Source: Minwuia sp. (lineage in GTDB: Bacteria; Pseudomonadota; Alphaproteobacteria; Minwuiales; Minwuiaceae). Taken from it: DNA of 64,000 bases. Within the stretch, counting starts at the first letter, position 1. Each line of letters begins with the position of its first letter. The stretch covers positions 53,980-117,979 of the forward strand of contig JARGNO010000003.1 in NCBI GenBank assembly GCA_029213165.1, in the 5' to 3' direction. The position numbers and the translations under genes are program-made. Under the pieces are notes generated by a model. It was not told the DNA's origin. It did no database searches and saw only the letters and a list, made by a program, of their open reading frames with translations. Below, piece by piece: positions 1 through 10,056 of this stretch.

Positions 1-2
1 TC

Positions 3-242
3 CTGGAGGCCATGGCGAGTGGCGTCCCCGTCATCGCCAGTTCGACGGACGGCAGCCGTGATGCGGTGCGTGACGGCGAACTGGGCGAAATGGTCGATCC
101 GGACAAGCCGGATGAACTGCTTGCCGCGATCCGGCGTGGACTGAATGCCCCGCGCGGGGTACCGGATGGGCTGGGCTATTTTGCCTTCGGACAGTTTGCC
201 GAGCGTGTCCGTGACATTCTGGACGGGATGGTGAAACGGTGA
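3..242 (+). CDS. Glycosyltransferase (GT4-like), C-terminal fragment, truncated by window start
   Basis: Open frame from window edge; LEAMASGVPVIASSTDGSRDAV resembles the C-terminal donor-binding motif of GT4 enzymes. Confidence 0.7.
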   Translation: MEAMASGVPVIASSTDGSRDAVRDGELGEMVDPDKPDELLAAIRRGLNAPRGVPDGLGYFAFGQFAERVRDILDGMVKR

Positions 243-1210
243 GCCCGCAAGCCACAGCCCTGATCTGCGGAGTATCCGGGCAGGATGGGGCCTATCTGGC
301 CCGGCTGCTGCTCGACAGGGGCTATCGGGTCATCGGCACGTCCCGTGATGCCACAACGAACAGTTTTGCGAACCTGGAACGGCTGGGCATCGCGGATCGC
401 GTCGAGACCGCATCGATGGTCCTGACCGACTTCCGGAGTGTGCTGCAGGCACTGAGCCGCTTCGAACCGGATGAAATCTACAATCTCGCAGGGCAGAGTT
501 CGGTTGGCCTGTCGTTCCAGCAGCCCGTCGAGACCCTGGACAGTATTGCGGGCGGCACCATCAACCTGCTGGAGGCCGTGCGCTTCACCGGTCGTCCGGT
601 GAAGCTCTACAACGCAGGTTCCAGCGAATGCTTCGGCGACACCGGCGGCGAGGCGGCGAACGAGGATACCGCGTTCCGCCCGCGCAGCCCCTATGCGACA
701 GCCAAGGCCACAGCGCACTGGGCCGTTGCCAACTATCGGGAAGCCTATGGTCTGCACGCCTGCACCGGCATCCTGTTCAATCATGAATCCCCGCTGCGGC
801 CAGCCCGCTTCGTCACTCGCAAGATTGTCAACGGTGCCTGCCGCATCGCGCGAGACGGCGGCGGCGTTCTGCAGCTCGGCAACCTTTCGGTCAGTCGCGA
901 CTGGGGCTGGGCGCCAGAGTATGTGGACGCCATGTGGCGCATGTTGCAGACCGACAGTCCGGCGGACTATGTCATCGCGACGGGCCGGAGCCACACGTTG
1001 CAGGCCTTCTGCAACGCTGTGTTTGCGGAACTCGACCTGGACGCTGCCGCACATGTCGAGATGGACGAGAGCCTGAAACGCCCCTCCGACATCGAATTCG
1101 GCCAGGGCGATGCCAGTCGGGCCGCACGCGACCTCGGGTGGAAGGCGACGTATCACATGGACGAAGTCGTGAAAGCCATGGTTGAAGCAGAGAAAGCCTT
1201 GCATGACTGA
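239..1210 (+). CDS. gmd: GDP-mannose 4,6-dehydratase-like NAD-dependent epimerase/dehydratase
   Basis: Rossmann GVSGQDGAYLARLLLDRGYRVIGTSRD, YNLAGQSSVGLSF, SPYATAKATAHWAVANYREAYGL, LFNHESPLRP; GTG start. Confidence 0.88.
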   Translation: MSPQATALICGVSGQDGAYLARLLLDRGYRVIGTSRDATTNSFANLERLGIADRVETASMVLTDFRSVLQALSRFEPDEIYNLAGQSSVGLSFQQPVETLDSIAGGTINLLEAVRFTGRPVKLYNAGSSECFGDTGGEAANEDTAFRPRSPYATAKATAHWAVANYREAYGLHACTGILFNHESPLRPARFVTRKIVNGACRIARDGGGVLQLGNLSVSRDWGWAPEYVDAMWRMLQTDSPADYVIATGRSHTLQAFCNAVFAELDLDAAAHVEMDESLKRPSDIEFGQGDASRAARDLGWKATYHMDEVVKAMVEAEKALHD

Positions 1211-2090
1211 GACAGACAAGACGGTCGCCGACCGGCAGGCCGGGCATCATGATGCGCAGTGGACCCGTATCATCCAGCCCCAGCGCGGCCTGCTTTCGGT
1301 GCCGGTCGCCGAGATCTGGGCCTATCGCGACCTGCTGCTGTTGCTGGTCCGGCGGGACTTCGTGGCGCTGTACAAGCAGACCGTGCTGGGACCGATCTGG
1401 TTCATCATCCAGCCGGTGATGATGACCATCGTGTTCACCATCGTATTCGGCAATATCGCCAACATTTCCACCGACGGCGTTCCACACACGGTCTTCTACC
1501 TGGCGGGAATCACGATGTGGACGTTCTTCGCCGATGCCTTCACCAAGACTTCGGAAACCTTCATCACCAATGCCAGCATCTTCGGCAAGGTCTACTTTCC
1601 ACGCGTGATCGTACCCTTGTCGGTGGTGCTTTCCGGGCTGCTGAAATTCGCTGTCCAGTTCACCATCCTGATCGCCTTCGTTGCCTACTTCGCGGCGACC
1701 ACGGAAGTCGTGCAGCCGACCTGGGCCGTGCTGCTGCTGCCCGTGCTGTTGCTGATGATGGGAACACTCGGTCTCAGTCTCGGCATGATCATTTCCGCCC
1801 TGACCACCAAGTATCGCGACCTGCGTTTCCTGATGCAGTTCGGTGTGCAGTTGCTGATGTACGCCACGCCGGTGATCTACCCGGTCTCCGCCCTGCCGGA
1901 TACCTATCGGATCTACATCATGGCCAACCCGATCACGCCGATTGTCGAGGCATTTCGCTACGCCTTCGTCGGTCGCGGCGATTTTGACCCCATGCACCTG
2001 GCCTACAGCGGTGGTGTGATCCTTGTCCTGCTGATCGCGGCGACCGTGATCTTCAATCAGGTCGAGAAAAACTTCATGGATACAGTCTGA
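1203..2090 (+). CDS. wzm: ABC-2 type polysaccharide export permease (Wzm-like)
   Basis: RDLLLLLVRRDFVALYKQTVLGPIWFIIQP; multiple hydrophobic segments; directly upstream of the ATPase. Confidence 0.88.
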   Translation: MTETDKTVADRQAGHHDAQWTRIIQPQRGLLSVPVAEIWAYRDLLLLLVRRDFVALYKQTVLGPIWFIIQPVMMTIVFTIVFGNIANISTDGVPHTVFYLAGITMWTFFADAFTKTSETFITNASIFGKVYFPRVIVPLSVVLSGLLKFAVQFTILIAFVAYFAATTEVVQPTWAVLLLPVLLLMMGTLGLSLGMIISALTTKYRDLRFLMQFGVQLLMYATPVIYPVSALPDTYRIYIMANPITPIVEAFRYAFVGRGDFDPMHLAYSGGVILVLLIAATVIFNQVEKNFMDTV

Positions 2091-3379
2091 TGAGCACGCC
2101 TGCGCTCCGGGTCGACAATGTGTCCAAGATGTACCGTCTCGGCGAGGTCGGCACAGGTTCCCTGTCACATGACCTGAACCGGGCCTGGGCCCGACTGCGC
2201 GGCAGACCCGACCCCTATGCCCTGATCGGCGCGGTCAATGACCGGACCAGCGAAGGCACAAGGGACTTCGTCTGGGCCTTGCGCGACATCAATTTCGAAG
2301 TCGGCCAGGGCGATATCGTCGGCATCATCGGGCGCAATGGCGCGGGCAAATCGACCCTGCTGAAACTGCTCTCACGGGTCACAGCCCCAACGGAAGGCAA
2401 GATCTTCATCAACGGACGCATCGCCAGTCTGCTGGAGGTCGGAACCGGTTTCCACCCTGACCTTACAGGACGGGAGAACATCTTCCTCAACGGCGCGATC
2501 CTGGGCATGAACAAGCAGGAAATCCGGGCCCGCTTCGACGAGATCGTCGAGTTCTCCGGCTGCGCCAAGTACATCGACACGCCGGTGAAACGCTATTCGT
2601 CGGGCATGCATGTCCGCCTTGCCTTCGCCGTCGCAGCACACCTGGAGACCGATATCCTGATCGTCGATGAGGTGCTGGCCGTCGGCGACGCCGAATTCCA
2701 GCAGCGCTGCCTCGGCAAGATGAAGGACCTGAGCACGAAAGGCCACCGTACCGTCCTGTTTGTCAGCCACAACATGGCCTCAATATCTGCCCTCTGCCCC
2801 CGATCACTCATGATCACGAAGGGTGGAATTTCCTTCGACGGCGTCACGTCCGAGACCATTCGGCGGTACATGAAGGAAAGTCAGGTACTCATGACAAGCA
2901 GAGTTTCTGACCGATCCGATCGCAGCGGGAACGGCAAGGCACGCCTGGTGAAAATCCAGATCAAGGACAGCCAGTCAGAAATACGAAGTCAGTTCGCAAC
3001 CGGTGAACAGTTCAGGATCGAGATGGAAATCGAATGTTCCGCGCCACTTGAGAACTGCAATATCGCCTTGGGTGTCTACAACGGCGTTGGAACGAAGCTA
3101 ACCGATTTCTGGACTGACCTGACACTGCCGCGCCTGAACCTGCATCGCGGGATCAATCACGTCTCCTGCGTCTCCACCTCATCCAATTTCTCTGTCGGTG
3201 ATTTCCGCTTCAATTTCTTCCTGGAATCCAACAATGAAGTTGTCGATGCAATGGAAGATGTCGCGCAGGCCGAGTTCATGGCCGCACGGACCGGAAATCT
3301 GCAGATCGCCCCACGTGACGACTGCGGACCCGTATTGCTTGATCACGAGTGGACGTTCAATGGCGGGATGTCAAAATGA
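2090..3379 (+). CDS. wzt: Polysaccharide ABC exporter ATP-binding protein with Wzt-like C-terminal extension
   Basis: Walker [50 protein letters not shown]; beta-rich C-terminal ~150 aa. Confidence 0.88.
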   Translation: MSTPALRVDNVSKMYRLGEVGTGSLSHDLNRAWARLRGRPDPYALIGAVNDRTSEGTRDFVWALRDINFEVGQGDIVGIIGRNGAGKSTLLKLLSRVTAPTEGKIFINGRIASLLEVGTGFHPDLTGRENIFLNGAILGMNKQEIRARFDEIVEFSGCAKYIDTPVKRYSSGMHVRLAFAVAAHLETDILIVDEVLAVGDAEFQQRCLGKMKDLSTKGHRTVLFVSHNMASISALCPRSLMITKGGISFDGVTSETIRRYMKESQVLMTSRVSDRSDRSGNGKARLVKIQIKDSQSEIRSQFATGEQFRIEMEIECSAPLENCNIALGVYNGVGTKLTDFWTDLTLPRLNLHRGINHVSCVSTSSNFSVGDFRFNFFLESNNEVVDAMEDVAQAEFMAARTGNLQIAPRDDCGPVLLDHEWTFNGGMSK

Positions 3380-4593
3380 ACATCCTGATCGTGGTCGATT
3401 CAGACCCCCTGCGCGAACAAAGGGTCATGAACATGGTTCAGCTGATGTCCAATTTCGGCACTGTGACTGTGATGGAAATTGAAACATCGAAATCAAACCG
3501 AACCAGCAACGAGACGAATTCGAAATTCAAGAAAGTCACAATCAGCAGAAAAAATCCAAAATCCCATTGGAAAAAGGGATTTTTTTTCAGAAAATACAGA
3601 TCTCTTGTCAACAGGATACTATATTTTTTTTATAGAAAAAACCATTTCATTCGGGAATTATTGACCATATCTGCTCTTTCTGCAAAAAAAATTCAAAGTC
3701 ACATTGACGTTTCCGAATATCAGATCACTGTAATTCATCACATATGGAATATTCCTTCGGTATACAATGCATTTCGAGACACGGATACCACGTTCATTTG
3801 CAATCTTCATGAATATTACCCAGAACAGCACGCTGAAAATGATGAGTGGATGCAGGAGCAGAACGGATATCTGAACTACATTTGTCGGAAATATTTGAAA
3901 AAAATGAATACTTGCCTCTCGGTTTGCGACAGCATTTCGCAACGATATTTGAAGAATTTCGGAGGAAATTACATATTATTCAGAAATATCAAGGAATACT
4001 TTGATCTGACGCCCTCGACGAACGACGAAAAAATAACTCATCTCGTGCATCATGGAATCGCGAACAGATCCAGGAAGATCGAAAACTTCATTCAGGCCGT
4101 CGATATGCTGGGTGGCCGATTTCAATTGCATCTGTTCCTCACGGCTTCATCGTCCGATCCTGACTATCACAGATCGCTGGAGGAACTGGCGAATGCGTCA
4201 GCATTTGCAGAATTCCATGCCCCGGTCCCAACCAAGGAAATTCCGGCGCACATCAACAAGTACGACATTGCGCTCAGTATCGTTCCGAACGCCAATTTCA
4301 ATCAACTCTGCATGCTTCCGAACAAGGTCTTTGAATCAATTCAGGCAAGGTTGATGCTGATTGTCGGCCCGTCGCACGAGATGAAGGAACTGGTGGAACG
4401 CCACGATATCGGGATATCCATTCCCGAGGCGAGCGCCGAATGTCTGGCACGAACCCTCGCCAATCTGGATATCAGTACGATTGCCGGGTTCAAACAGAGG
4501 AGCCATCTTGCCGCACGCGAAGTCTGCACCGAAACCGAGATCAAGAGAGCGATCTCCGAATTGCGCAAGGTCGGGATCGTTGCAACCGGATAG
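3376..4593 (+). CDS. Putative glycosyltransferase (AT-rich gene)
   Basis: MNILIVVDSDPLREQRVMNMVQLMSNFG; GT-like C-terminal half (LPNKVFESIQARLMLIVG); AT content visibly above neighbours. Confidence 0.6.
   Translation: MNILIVVDSDPLREQRVMNMVQLMSNFGTVTVMEIETSKSNRTSNETNSKFKKVTISRKNPKSHWKKGFFFRKYRSLVNRILYFFYRKNHFIRELLTISALSAKKIQSHIDVSEYQITVIHHIWNIPSVYNAFRDTDTTFICNLHEYYPEQHAENDEWMQEQNGYLNYICRKYLKKMNTCLSVCDSISQRYLKNFGGNYILFRNIKEYFDLTPSTNDEKITHLVHHGIANRSRKIENFIQAVDMLGGRFQLHLFLTASSSDPDYHRSLEELANASAFAEFHAPVPTKEIPAHINKYDIALSIVPNANFNQLCMLPNKVFESIQARLMLIVGPSHEMKELVERHDIGISIPEASAECLARTLANLDISTIAGFKQRSHLAAREVCTETEIKRAISELRKVGIVATG
3558..3587 (+). terminator. Intragenic terminator-like hairpin inside glycosyltransferase gene
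   Basis: AAAATCCC-ATTGGAAAAA-GGGATTTT followed by TTTT (T8 run 3580-3587). Confidence 0.5.
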
Positions 4594-4655
4594 TCGGCGC
4601 AGCCCAACCGAAGCTGATGCTCACGACACAAGTCCGCCAGAACGAGGCCTGAACA

Positions 4656-5789
4656 ATGGTTGAGTCATGCACCAATTGCATCATGACGAAGATGGACGAC
4701 CCCACCCTCACCTTCGATGAGGATGGTGTATGCAGCCTGTGCAGAAAATTCCAGGGAATGCTGGCTGAACTTCCAGGGAACAAGGAAGAGAGCGACAAGA
4801 TACTTCTCCCGATGATCGAGAAGATCAAGGAACGGGGAAAAGGGCATCCTTATGACTGCATCACCGGAGTCAGCGGCGGCGTCGACAGCACCTACGTCTG
4901 CCTGTTGATGAAGCGATATGGTCTGCGTCCACTTTGCGTCCACTTCGACAACGGCTGGAATACCGAGCTTGCGGTCGAGAACATCAACAGGATGATTGAT
5001 ATTCTCGGATTCGACTTGGAAACTTATGTTATCGACTGGGAAGATTTCCGTGAATTGCAGATCGCGTACTTGAAATCAGGTGTGATTGATATTGAAGTGG
5101 CGACGGATCATGCGATTTATGGATCACTCTACAGCATGGCTATCAAGAACGATATTCCGTTCATTATCAGCGGTGTGAATACGGCCACAGAAGATTTCAT
5201 GCCTTACCATTGGTGTTTCGACAAACATGATGACGCCAACATCAAGGATATTTACCGCAAGCATGGATCCAAGCGACCACTGAAGAACTACCCCTTCGTT
5301 GACGCCAGGCTTCGCCGAAAAATCAAACGGTCAAACATAGAAGTCATTCGAATTCTGAATATGTTGCCGATCAATATTGATGAAATGAAGGCTGACATTA
5401 CCCGCGAACTCGGCTGGAAGCCATATGATGGCAAACATCACGAGTCCATTTTCACCCGTTTCTATCAGGGCTACATTCTCCCCCGGAAGTTCGGCGTCGA
5501 CAAGCGCAAGGCCCATCTTTCGAATTTGGTCTGTGCTGGCATGACCACTCGTCAGCAGGCGCTGGCAGAGTTCCAGCAGGACATCTATCCGCCGAGTCAG
5601 GCACGTGAGGATCTGGAGTTCGTCAGCAAGAAACTTCAGTTTTCGGTGGAGGAGTTTGAACAGCTCATGCGTGAACCTCCCCGGCGGCATCTCGACTTTG
5701 CAAATAGTCGCTGGTTCTTTGCGCGCTATCCCGTGGCCAAGCCGCTTCTGCCTCTCTGGCGACGCTACAAGGCCTGGCGGGACGCCTGA
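4656..5789 (+). CDS. N-acetyl sugar amidotransferase (WbpG/PseA family), copy 1
   Basis: ESCTNCIMTKMDDPTLTFDEDGVCSLCRKF (CxxC...CxxC), PP-loop GVSGGVDSTYVCLLMK, HHESIFTRFYQGYILPRKFGVDKRKAHLSNL. Confidence 0.88.
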   Translation: MVESCTNCIMTKMDDPTLTFDEDGVCSLCRKFQGMLAELPGNKEESDKILLPMIEKIKERGKGHPYDCITGVSGGVDSTYVCLLMKRYGLRPLCVHFDNGWNTELAVENINRMIDILGFDLETYVIDWEDFRELQIAYLKSGVIDIEVATDHAIYGSLYSMAIKNDIPFIISGVNTATEDFMPYHWCFDKHDDANIKDIYRKHGSKRPLKNYPFVDARLRRKIKRSNIEVIRILNMLPINIDEMKADITRELGWKPYDGKHHESIFTRFYQGYILPRKFGVDKRKAHLSNLVCAGMTTRQQALAEFQQDIYPPSQAREDLEFVSKKLQFSVEEFEQLMREPPRRHLDFANSRWFFARYPVAKPLLPLWRRYKAWRDA

Positions 5790-5792
5790 CAG

Positions 5793-6827
5793 ATGCCACC
5801 TGTCGTTGCCCTTTGCATGCCTGCGTTCAATCGGGAGGATCTCATTGCGGAGACTCTCGATTCAGTGCTCGCCCAGACCTGGCCACATTGGGAGCTTCGA
5901 GTGGTCGATGATGGATCCACTGATCGCACCATGCAGATCGTCGCGGACTATGCGGCTCGGGATTCCCGGATTCATCTCGCGAACCGGAAAGGACTTCCCA
6001 AGGGGGCCTGTACCTGCCGCAATGAAGGCGTTCTGGCCACCAGCGCCCAGTATGTCATGTTCCTCGACACCGACGACATCATCGAACCCTTCTGCCTGGA
6101 GAACCGGGTCGCGGCAATGGAGAGTGCGTCGACCCTCGACTTCGCGATTTTTCCGGGACTGATGTTCGAGCATGAGCCGCATGACCTGGGGCTCTGGTGG
6201 AACATTGAAACGCGTGAGGATGAACTGACCCGTCAGTTTCGTCAGGACGCCATCGCACAGGGCACCGGCGTGCTCTGGCGAAAGGAATCCTTTGTCCGGA
6301 TCGGCATGTGGAACCTTGAACTCATGCTCTGGCAGGACATCGAACTTTTCTTCCGGGCCTACATCCAGGGCTATCGATACCGGAAGTTCTTCGATCTGCC
6401 ACCCGACCTCCACAACCGTGTAACCCCTGCCAGTCTCAGTCGCGGCCGGTTCTTCAGCCCGGAGAAGCAATTGAGCCGCGTCAAGGTTGCAAGGCAAGTG
6501 GCGGCTTTGCTGCGCGAGAATGGGCAGCAGCACCGGCTGAAAGAACTGCGTTACATGGTGGCGGAGATCGTGATCGGGGCTGCCCGTTCCGGACAGGTTT
6601 CACTCGCGGTGAGGTTCCTGACCTGGGCATTCAGGGAAGGCGTGATCAGCACCCGTCAATTCCTGCGTATTGCTTGCGTCATCAGCCTGTACGGTGGCCG
6701 CGCCACCCGGTTCCGGGTGTTTCGCGATCTGGCTGAAAGACTGCAGCGCCCCTTCGCCGGTCACGGCAACATTGGCCGGATCCCCATCACGACACCAGTC
6801 ACTTCAAAGGCAGGCACCCATCCATGA
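5793..6827 (+). CDS. Glycosyltransferase family 2
   Basis: VALCMPAFNREDLIAETLDSVLAQTWPHWELRVVDDGSTDRTMQI; FLDTDD. Confidence 0.88.
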   Translation: MPPVVALCMPAFNREDLIAETLDSVLAQTWPHWELRVVDDGSTDRTMQIVADYAARDSRIHLANRKGLPKGACTCRNEGVLATSAQYVMFLDTDDIIEPFCLENRVAAMESASTLDFAIFPGLMFEHEPHDLGLWWNIETREDELTRQFRQDAIAQGTGVLWRKESFVRIGMWNLELMLWQDIELFFRAYIQGYRYRKFFDLPPDLHNRVTPASLSRGRFFSPEKQLSRVKVARQVAALLRENGQQHRLKELRYMVAEIVIGAARSGQVSLAVRFLTWAFREGVISTRQFLRIACVISLYGGRATRFRVFRDLAERLQRPFAGHGNIGRIPITTPVTSKAGTHP

Positions 6828-7594
6828 CCAGATCCCTCGCCGCCATCATTCCCGCTGCTGGTCGGGGTTCTCGGCTGAAACCGTTTCCCTGTCCCAAGGA
6901 GCTGTTTCCGGTTGGCTATCAGGACGTCGTCATCGATGGCGTGATGGAGAAACGGCCGAAAGTCGTCAGCCAGTACCTGGTGGACCACATGCTGTCCGCA
7001 GGCGCCAAACAGGTGTTCATCGTGCTTGGCGAAGGCAAGTCGGACATCATGCAGTACTATGGCAACGGTTCACGCTTCGGGGGCCATGTCAGCTATCTGT
7101 TCCAGGAAGAATTGCATGGCATGCCATATGCCATCGACCTTGCACGCCCGTGGCTGGACGGCCAGACAGTCCTGTTCGGCATGCCTGACACGATCATCGA
7201 ACCTGCAGATTGTTTCAGCCAGTTGCTGTCGTTTCATGACCAGCACGAGGCCGACCTGACCCTGGCCCTGTTTCCGACCGACAACCCCAGCAAGTTCGGC
7301 ATGGTCGACATGGATGAGAACAACGACGTGATCTGGACCTACGACAAACCGGAAGCATCGGACCTGTCCTGCGCATGGGGTGCCTGTTGCTGGTCGCCGG
7401 CTTTCACGGCACTGATCGGGGAGTATCTGGAGACGGTGACACCCGGTGCGCAGGAGGTCGTTCTGGGCGATGTGTTCAACCACGCGATCGAGCGCAAGAT
7501 GCGGGTCAAGGCAACGTCATTCGACGGAGCCAAGTACATCGACATCGGCACCACCGCAGAACTGAATCTGGCGCTCCAGCGGTTCAACCTGTGA
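6824..7594 (+). CDS. Sugar nucleotidyltransferase
   Basis: AAIIPAAGRGSRLKPFPCPKELFPVG nucleotidyltransferase signature. Confidence 0.85.
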   Translation: MTRSLAAIIPAAGRGSRLKPFPCPKELFPVGYQDVVIDGVMEKRPKVVSQYLVDHMLSAGAKQVFIVLGEGKSDIMQYYGNGSRFGGHVSYLFQEELHGMPYAIDLARPWLDGQTVLFGMPDTIIEPADCFSQLLSFHDQHEADLTLALFPTDNPSKFGMVDMDENNDVIWTYDKPEASDLSCAWGACCWSPAFTALIGEYLETVTPGAQEVVLGDVFNHAIERKMRVKATSFDGAKYIDIGTTAELNLALQRFNL

Positions 7595-7599
7595 CCAGC

Positions 7600-8574
7600 A
7601 TGGACAGCACGGCAAGCATATCCGTCGTCGTCCCGGTCAAGAACGAGGCTGCAGGTCTTGCTGCCTGCCTGGACGGAATCCTGGCGCAGACCGTGGCCGT
7701 CGACGAGATCCTGGTCATCGATTCCGGGTCCACGGACGGGACGCAGGACATTGTCCGGTCCTGTGCCCAGGCGCGGCTGCTGGAGATCGCGCCCGGCGAC
7801 TTCAATCACGGCGAGACCCGCAACCTTGGTGTCCGGGAAACCTCAGGCGATCTGGTGCTGTTCACGGTCGGCGACGCACGCCCTGTCGATGACCGCTGGA
7901 TCGAGCGGATGCGCAATGGCTTCGTCGCTGAGGATGTGGCGGCGGTGGGGGGCCTTCAGGTCGTTGCCCATGACCCGCAGAACAATCCGCTCGATTGGTA
8001 CCGTCCGGTTTCAAAGCCGGTCAGAAGCGTGCACCGGTTCGGCAGTGCCGGAGACTTCGACGCCGCATCGCCGACGGAGAAGCAGAACGCCTGTGTCATC
8101 GACGACGTCACGTCGATGTACCGCCGGTCCTTCATCGCGGAAACACCCTTCCGCCACACGGTGTACGGAGAGGACATGCTGATCTGCATCGACGCGCTGC
8201 GCAGCGGCCATGCATTGGTGCGCGAACCGGCAGCCTGCGTCTATCACTGCCACCTGGAGAACTACGAGACGACGCTGAAACGGACAGTGGTGGTCTGCCT
8301 GATGCGCCACGACCTCTTCGGCACGCTGCCTGGGGAACCGGCAATCCAGCCACTGCGGGAGGCTTTGCGACTGCTGCGCATTCCGTCGCTGACGGTGCGG
8401 CAGAAGCTTTACTGGTGGCACAACCGGCGCGAATGCGTCAGGGGATTGGTGGACGGAATCGCCATCTTCGAGAAGGCGCGGGCAAAGGGCGCGGAAGCGC
8501 TTTCCGCCCTGTACCGGGACTATCTTGGCGCACCACCGGTTCCGCTGAAGCGCGGACAGGCCGACGCCGCATGA
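7600..8574 (+). CDS. Glycosyltransferase family 2
   Basis: ISVVVPVKNEAAGLAACLDGILAQTVAVDEILVIDSGSTDGTQ; a GTG at 7591 is an alternative start. Confidence 0.85.
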   Translation: MDSTASISVVVPVKNEAAGLAACLDGILAQTVAVDEILVIDSGSTDGTQDIVRSCAQARLLEIAPGDFNHGETRNLGVRETSGDLVLFTVGDARPVDDRWIERMRNGFVAEDVAAVGGLQVVAHDPQNNPLDWYRPVSKPVRSVHRFGSAGDFDAASPTEKQNACVIDDVTSMYRRSFIAETPFRHTVYGEDMLICIDALRSGHALVREPAACVYHCHLENYETTLKRTVVVCLMRHDLFGTLPGEPAIQPLREALRLLRIPSLTVRQKLYWWHNRRECVRGLVDGIAIFEKARAKGAEALSALYRDYLGAPPVPLKRGQADAA

Positions 8575-9212
8575 CCACCGGCGCGATCACCATTGTCGAC
8601 TATGGTTGCGGCAACCCCGCATCCATCCGCAACATGCTGAAGAAGCTTGGCATCAAGGCCACGATCACTTCCGAGGCCGAGGATATCCTGACTTCGGAAC
8701 GCATTGTCTTCCCTGGTGTCGGTGCGTTCGACCACGGTGCGGAGAGCATCAGGGAGAAGGGTATTTCCGAAGCGCTGGAACAGCGCGTGATCCGCGACGG
8801 CGTGCCCATTCTGGGGATATGTGTCGGGATGCAACTTCTCGGCCGTCGCAGTGATGAAGGCAAGTTGCCCGGGCTTGGCTGGATCGACGGCGATGTTCTG
8901 GCATTTGATCGCAGCCGGCTCGGCCCGACCGATCGGGTGCCTCACATGGGCTGGGCGATGCTGGACGTGAAACAGCCGCAGACGGCACTTCACGGTTTTC
9001 ACGAGGAACCGCGGTTCTATTTCGTGCATTCGTTTCACATGACCTGCGATGACCCGGCAGACGTCGCCGCGACCGCACATCATGGCTATGATTTCTGCGC
9101 CGCCGTGGCCAGTCGCAACATACTGGGCGTCCAGTTTCATCCGGAGAAGAGCCATCGCTTCGGCATGACCCTGCTGCGCAATTTCGCCGAAGGAAAGACA
9201 GGCGCCGAATGA
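8571..9212 (+). CDS. hisH: Imidazole glycerol phosphate synthase glutaminase subunit-like (HisH), surface-sugar paralogue
   Basis: VDYGCGNPASIRNML, GICVGMQLLG (nucleophilic Cys), VQFHPEKSHRFG. Confidence 0.9.
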   Translation: MTTGAITIVDYGCGNPASIRNMLKKLGIKATITSEAEDILTSERIVFPGVGAFDHGAESIREKGISEALEQRVIRDGVPILGICVGMQLLGRRSDEGKLPGLGWIDGDVLAFDRSRLGPTDRVPHMGWAMLDVKQPQTALHGFHEEPRFYFVHSFHMTCDDPADVAATAHHGYDFCAAVASRNILGVQFHPEKSHRFGMTLLRNFAEGKTGAE

Positions 9213-9225
9213 AGACCGGTCTCCA

Positions 9226-10017
9226 ATGAAACGGGTACGTGTCATTCCCACCCTGCTGATCGAACGGGGCCGTCTTGTGAAGACCGTCAGGTTCGGCAAG
9301 CGGACCTATGTCGGCGATCCGGTCAATACCGTTCGCATCTTCAGCGACAAGGAAGTCGATGAGTTGATGCTGCTCGACATCAGTGTCGCCAAGGCGGGCT
9401 CGGAACCGGATTTCGACCTGCTGCGCGAGATCGCCAGCGAATGTTTCATCCCCTTCGGATACGGCGGCGGCATCCGGACGCTGGAGCAAGCGCGGCGTGC
9501 CTTCGATTCAGGGGTCGAGAAGGTGGTGCTGAATACCGCCCTGCATCGTTCACCCACGCTGGCAGGCAAGATCGCGCGCATGTACGGCAACCAGGCTGTG
9601 GTCGCCAGCATCGACGTGAAGAAGGGACTGTTCGGCGGGCCAAAGGTGATGACCGAATGTGGTTCCAGGCGCGTGCCGGGAGAGGTCACCGAGATCGCGC
9701 GCAATGCGGTTGACGCCGGCGCGGGCGAGATCCTGCTGACGGCGATCGATCGTGACGGCACCTTCGAAGGCTATGACATGGACCTGATCAGGCGGGTGAC
9801 CAGCGCGGTCGATGTGCCTGTCATCGCCAGTGGAGGCGCGCGCGGCGTTCCCGATTTCCTTGCCGCGATCAAGGAAGGCGGCGCCTCTGCTGTCGCGGCA
9901 GGTGCCCAGTTCGTCTTCAAGGGTCCGCACCGGGCCGTCCTGGTCAATTACCCCAGTCAGGCGGTCCTGCGCGAGGGCCTGTTCGATCACCTGGGTCCCG
10001 AAGACATTGTCGCCTGA
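9226..10017 (+). CDS. hisF: HisF-like subunit, predicted ammonia-channel partner of WbpG-type amidotransferase
   Basis: VGDPVNTVRIFSDKEVDELMLLDI, FGYGGGIRT, VVASIDVKKG, GEILLTAIDRDGT, VIASGGARG. Confidence 0.88.
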   Translation: MKRVRVIPTLLIERGRLVKTVRFGKRTYVGDPVNTVRIFSDKEVDELMLLDISVAKAGSEPDFDLLREIASECFIPFGYGGGIRTLEQARRAFDSGVEKVVLNTALHRSPTLAGKIARMYGNQAVVASIDVKKGLFGGPKVMTECGSRRVPGEVTEIARNAVDAGAGEILLTAIDRDGTFEGYDMDLIRRVTSAVDVPVIASGGARGVPDFLAAIKEGGASAVAAGAQFVFKGPHRAVLVNYPSQAVLREGLFDHLGPEDIVA

Positions 10018-10056
10018 TCCCCTGTCCATCCAGAAGAGAATGGTCTGAAACACAAC

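Noticed and set aside
8571-10017. Histidine biosynthesis hisH-hisF pair
   Set aside because: No other his genes nearby, Asp11 of HisF replaced, embedded with WbpG-type amidotransferases; assigned to sugar amidination instead
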